From DAHUYF01 sp963789275 (GTDB lineage Bacteria; Pseudomonadota; Alphaproteobacteria; ATCC43930; CGMCC-115725), in the NCBI GenBank assembly GCA_963789275.1, contig CAWBKF010000003.1, positions 1 through 64,000 on the forward strand: a stretch of 64,000 nucleotides of DNA, in the 5' to 3' direction. A program made the translations under genes and the position numbers. Positions 61,638-64,000 of the stretch are shown here, piece after piece (position 1 is the first letter of the stretch; each line of letters starts with the position of its first letter). The notes under the pieces are model-generated. The model searched no databases and had not been told where the DNA came from. It worked only from the letters and a program-made list of their open reading frames with translations.

Positions 61638-62036
61638 TCAGTCCGGCGCGAAGTTCATCGCGACGCCGTTGATGCAGTAGCGCTGGCGCGTCGGCGGCGG
61701 GCCATCGTCGAAGACATGTCCGAGATGGCTGCCGCAGGTCGCGCAATGAACCTCGACCCGCACCATGCCGTGGCTTCTGTCGGTCGAGGTCTCGACGGCG
61801 CCATCGACCGGCCGATCGAAGCTCGGCCAGCCCGTCCCGCTCTCGAATTTTCGCCGCGCCTCGAACAGGGTCTGGCCGCAGCCGGCGCAGGAGAATTTCC
61901 CGGGCCGCTTTTCCGAGAGCAGGGCGCAGCTTCCCGGCGCCTCGGTCCCGTGCGCCCGCATCACGTCATATTGCTCAGGCGTCAGAATGCGCCGCCACTC
62001 GGCGTCGCTGTGCGTCACCGCATAGGTCTTGGTCAT
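61638..62036 (-). CDS. msrB: Peptide-methionine (R)-S-oxide reductase
   Basis: Reduces the R-epimer of methionine sulfoxide, repairing oxidised proteins. 132 residues, complete. Zinc cysteines C50-x2-C53 and C98-x2-C101, the substrate region FESGTGWPSFDRP, and the catalytic Cys121 in RYCINGVAMNF. No resolving CXXC partner domain is fused. Cytosolic; no msrA nearby. Confidence 0.95.
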   Translation of the reverse strand: MTKTYAVTHSDAEWRRILTPEQYDVMRAHGTEAPGSCALLSEKRPGKFSCAGCGQTLFEARRKFESGTGWPSFDRPVDGAVETSTDRSHGMVRVEVHCATCGSHLGHVFDDGPPPTRQRYCINGVAMNFAPD

Positions 62037-62493
62037 GATGCTCGGCTCCTTCTGGCGGCTCGCGCCTCGGCAGGTTACACCGCTTGGCGCCGGCGGCGCT
62101 ACGCTCGCGCCGTCGAGGGGTCACCGCTCTTCCATGATTTGTGTCCCTGCGGATATAGTGCCGGTGCGCAATCCGCGCAATATCGCTTGAGGCCCGAAGC
62201 CGGCTTGGGCCAACGCGGCGGAATTCACCCCTCCCTCTCCGACAAACCTTGGCAGGAGCACTCTAAGACACCGCCTGGGGCAGCTATCGGACCGAGTTCT
62301 ACCCGACCTATGACTACAAGGCCGTCGGCCTGGCGGAGCGCGAGAAAGCCAAGTAGGCGCGCCTGACACCGCGGCAGCCGCAGAGCGTCAGCAAGCCACT
62401 TGCCAGGCCCGAGGAGGTCTTGATAGTGACAGCCGGTCGACACCGTTGCCGGGATCGGCGGCGGGCCCGTGTGATTGCGTGAGGGATGCCTCA
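62037..62493. other. Spacer between msrB and the FAD monooxygenase, mostly empty
   Basis: About 460 bp without a complete gene. The only protein-like stretch is the fragment at 62267-62356. The 60 bp before the monooxygenase ATG contain GAGGGATGCC as a possible ribosome-binding region. No terminator or clear promoter seen. Confidence 0.5.
62267..62356 (+). pseudogene. Possible 3' remnant of an unidentified gene
   Basis: The frame after a TAA reads DTAWGSYRTEFYPTYDYK, then AVGLAEREKAK and a stop. Its composition (Tyr, Trp, Asp, Lys) looks like a real protein C-terminus rather than high-GC noise. There is no start codon and no upstream continuation in any frame that I can follow. Family not recognised. 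Confidence 0.3.
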
Positions 62494-63717
62494 ATGAAGC
62501 AGCTGTCGGTGGCGGTGATCGGCGCGGGAATGGGTGGTCTCGCATCCGCCGCGGCGCTGCGGCGCATCGGCGTCGAGGTCACGGTCTACGAGCAGGCGCG
62601 CCGCTTCGGCCGGATCGGCGCCGGCATCCAGATCGGCTGCAACGCGATCAAGGTCCTGCGCGCGTTCGGGCTGGAACCCTCGCTGCGCGCGGCCGCGTTT
62701 TATCCGCGGTCCTGGAACAACCGGAACCATGACACCGGCGAGGTTCGCTTCGACATGATCTTCGGCGAGGCCGCCGAAGAGCGCTATGGCGCGCCCTACC
62801 TGCTGGCGCATCGCGGCGACCTCCACGCCGCGCTCGCGAGCGCGGTGCCAGACAGCGATGTGCGTCTCGACCACCAGCTGACATCACTCGAACAGCGCCC
62901 GCACGGCGGCGTCAGGCTCGGCTTCGCCAACGGCGCGGTGACGGAAGCCGACGCCGTCATCGGCGCCGACGGCGTCCACTCGCTGGTCAAGGAAATCCTG
63001 TTCGGCAAGGACCGGCCGAACGTCACCGGCCGCGTCGCCTACCGGACCGTGTTCCCGACGGCGCTGCTGGAGGGATACGCGATCGGCGACTGCACCAAAT
63101 GGTGGGGACCGGATCGGCACATCGTGATCTATTACGTCAAGCCCGACCGCAGCGAAGTCTATTTCGTCACCAGCCAGCCCGAGCCGGATTTCTCCGTCGA
63201 ATCCTGGTCGGCGATGGGTGACGTGCAGGAGCTGCGCGCGGCGTTCGCCGATTTCCATCCCGAGGTGCGCCACGTGCTGGCCGCCTGCCCCGCTGTCCAC
63301 AAATGGGCGCTCGTCGACCGCGATCCGCTGCCGCGCTGGTCGGACGGCAACATCACGTTGCTCGGCGATGCCTGCCATCCGATGACGCCCTATATGGCGC
63401 AGGGCGCCGCCATGGCGATCGAGGACGCCGCCGTGTTGTCGCGCTGCCTCGAAGGGATCGATCGCGCCGGCGTGGCGCAGGCGTTGCGCCGCTTCGAGGC
63501 CACCCGCAAGCCCCGCACGTCGCGGGTGCAGCTGAGCTCGCGGACCAACACCTGGCTGCGCGACAAGACCGATCCGGACTGGGTCTATGGCTACGACGCC
63601 TGGACCGCGCCGCTCGCCGAGGACGGCCTCGCCACGACACCACCGCGCGCCGCCGACCCTCGCCCCGATGACGCGGCGCCGGGACAGGCGCCGCCCGTCA
63701 GGCGAAGGAACCCTTGA
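62494..63717 (+). CDS. NicC-like FAD-dependent aromatic monooxygenase
   Basis: Flavoprotein hydroxylase of the p-hydroxybenzoate hydroxylase/NicC (6-hydroxynicotinate 3-monooxygenase) branch. 407 residues from MKQLSVAVIGAGMGGLAS, whose GxGxxG motif begins at residue 10. GAGIQIGCNAIKVL, the AHRGDLHAAL segment, VIGADGVHSLVKE (DG motif), VTSQPEPDFS and the second FAD motif LLGDACHPMTPYMAQGAAM follow; DPDWVYGYDAWT near the end is also seen in NicC proteins. Exact substrate is not decided by the sequence and no nic genes are adjacent. Confidence 0.88.
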   Translation: MKQLSVAVIGAGMGGLASAAALRRIGVEVTVYEQARRFGRIGAGIQIGCNAIKVLRAFGLEPSLRAAAFYPRSWNNRNHDTGEVRFDMIFGEAAEERYGAPYLLAHRGDLHAALASAVPDSDVRLDHQLTSLEQRPHGGVRLGFANGAVTEADAVIGADGVHSLVKEILFGKDRPNVTGRVAYRTVFPTALLEGYAIGDCTKWWGPDRHIVIYYVKPDRSEVYFVTSQPEPDFSVESWSAMGDVQELRAAFADFHPEVRHVLAACPAVHKWALVDRDPLPRWSDGNITLLGDACHPMTPYMAQGAAMAIEDAAVLSRCLEGIDRAGVAQALRRFEATRKPRTSRVQLSSRTNTWLRDKTDPDWVYGYDAWTAPLAEDGLATTPPRAADPRPDDAAPGQAPPVRRRNP

Positions 63718-63809
63718 GAACCGAGACGTTCTTGATGTCGCACTAGAAATCCATGCTCCAATCGCCGCCTTCGATGCGATTGTCGAAGCTGCTGCACGCA
63801 GCGGCGATG

Positions 63810-64000
63810 TCAGCCGAAGGTAAAGGTATAGGCGTGGAATCCGGCCTGCGGAATTTTCAGCTCGAGCAGGTGCTCGCCGTAATCCTCGCTGTCGAAGAGC
63901 GTGTAAAGCTGACTGCCCTCGATCGTCACCGGCGGCTGCGGCTTGCCGTCCACGGTCACCGAAACCGTGACCGGTGACGCGCTGCTCGCGACCATATGCA
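63810..64000 (-). CDS. C-terminal end of a thioredoxin-like/DipZ-type exported protein (partial)
   Basis: Only the last 63 or so residues are inside the window; the gene continues past base 64000. The sequence VTVSVTVDGKPQPPVTIEG, then QLYTLFDSEDYGEHLLELKI and GFHAYTFTFG, matches the beta-sandwich tail that follows the thioredoxin domain in DipZ/TlpA-type thiol-disulfide proteins. The ATG at 63995 is internal, not a start. Function inferred from this tail only. Confidence 0.6.
   Translation of the reverse strand, partial: HMVASSASPVTVSVTVDGKPQPPVTIEGSQLYTLFDSEDYGEHLLELKIPQAGFHAYTFTFG

Overview
The window is high-GC DNA (about 70% G+C by eye) from an alphaproteobacterium, probably of the Rhodospirillales type. 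The reasons are the gene order trnY-trnG-tuf-trnW-secE-nusG-rplKAJL-rpoBC-rpsLG-fusA, the protein sequences of RpoB, RpoC and EF-Tu, and the accessory content (phasin, DmdB-like acyl-CoA ligase, ligase-associated DNA repair set). No species can be named from the sequence alone.

Region 1 (1-17343, almost all minus strand) is the translation/transcription core. A promoter at 17315-17343 drives tRNA-Tyr, tRNA-Gly and tuf. tRNA-Trp, secE, nusG, rplK, rplA, rplJ, rplL, rpoB and rpoC follow. A clear intrinsic terminator closes rpoC, and a strong new promoter starts rpsL-rpsG-fusA. Hairpins or leaders lie between nusG and rplK, between rplA and rplJ (probable L10 autoregulatory leader), and between rplL and rpoB.

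Region 2 (17410-32100) is mixed housekeeping: an RlmB-type rRNA methyltransferase with a six-fold 15-residue repeat tail, a Nudix hydrolase, tRNA-Thr, small hypothetical, lipoprotein and membrane genes, quinone oxidoreductase, acyl-CoA ligase, acyl-CoA dehydrogenase coupled to a RibD-C reductase, and a marR-emrA-emrB efflux operon.

Region 3 (32146-34422) is an AT-richer mobile element. It has related terminal inverted repeats, an exact 8-bp target duplication, a decayed IS1595-family (ISXO2-like) transposase and three passenger genes, one of them with a PD-(D/E)XK nuclease-like motif. It landed next to a palindrome in front of marR.

Region 4 (34463-48752) holds a TonB-domain protein, a di-heme DUF1111 cytochrome and a surface-polysaccharide cluster: a WecA-like initiating transferase, nucleotide-sugar dehydrogenase, epimerase, glycosyltransferase, YdcF, a CapD/WbpM-type dehydratase, RmlA, RmlB and a GmhB-like phosphatase, with upp among them.

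Region 5 (49144-58036) contains all four members of the ligase-associated DNA repair set (ATP-dependent ligase, MBL-fold exonuclease, Lhr-like helicase, PdeM phosphoesterase), split by an MFS transporter, a GST and a phasin. Region 6 (58098-64000) has panC, a creatininase-family hydrolase, a zinc alcohol dehydrogenase, msrB, a NicC-like FAD monooxygenase and the 3' end of a thioredoxin-type gene.

Sequence quality matters here. At least twelve single-base indels, mostly +1 in short homopolymers, break conserved genes including the essential rpoB and rpsG. They are best read as assembly or sequencing errors, and the affected genes are annotated across the shift.
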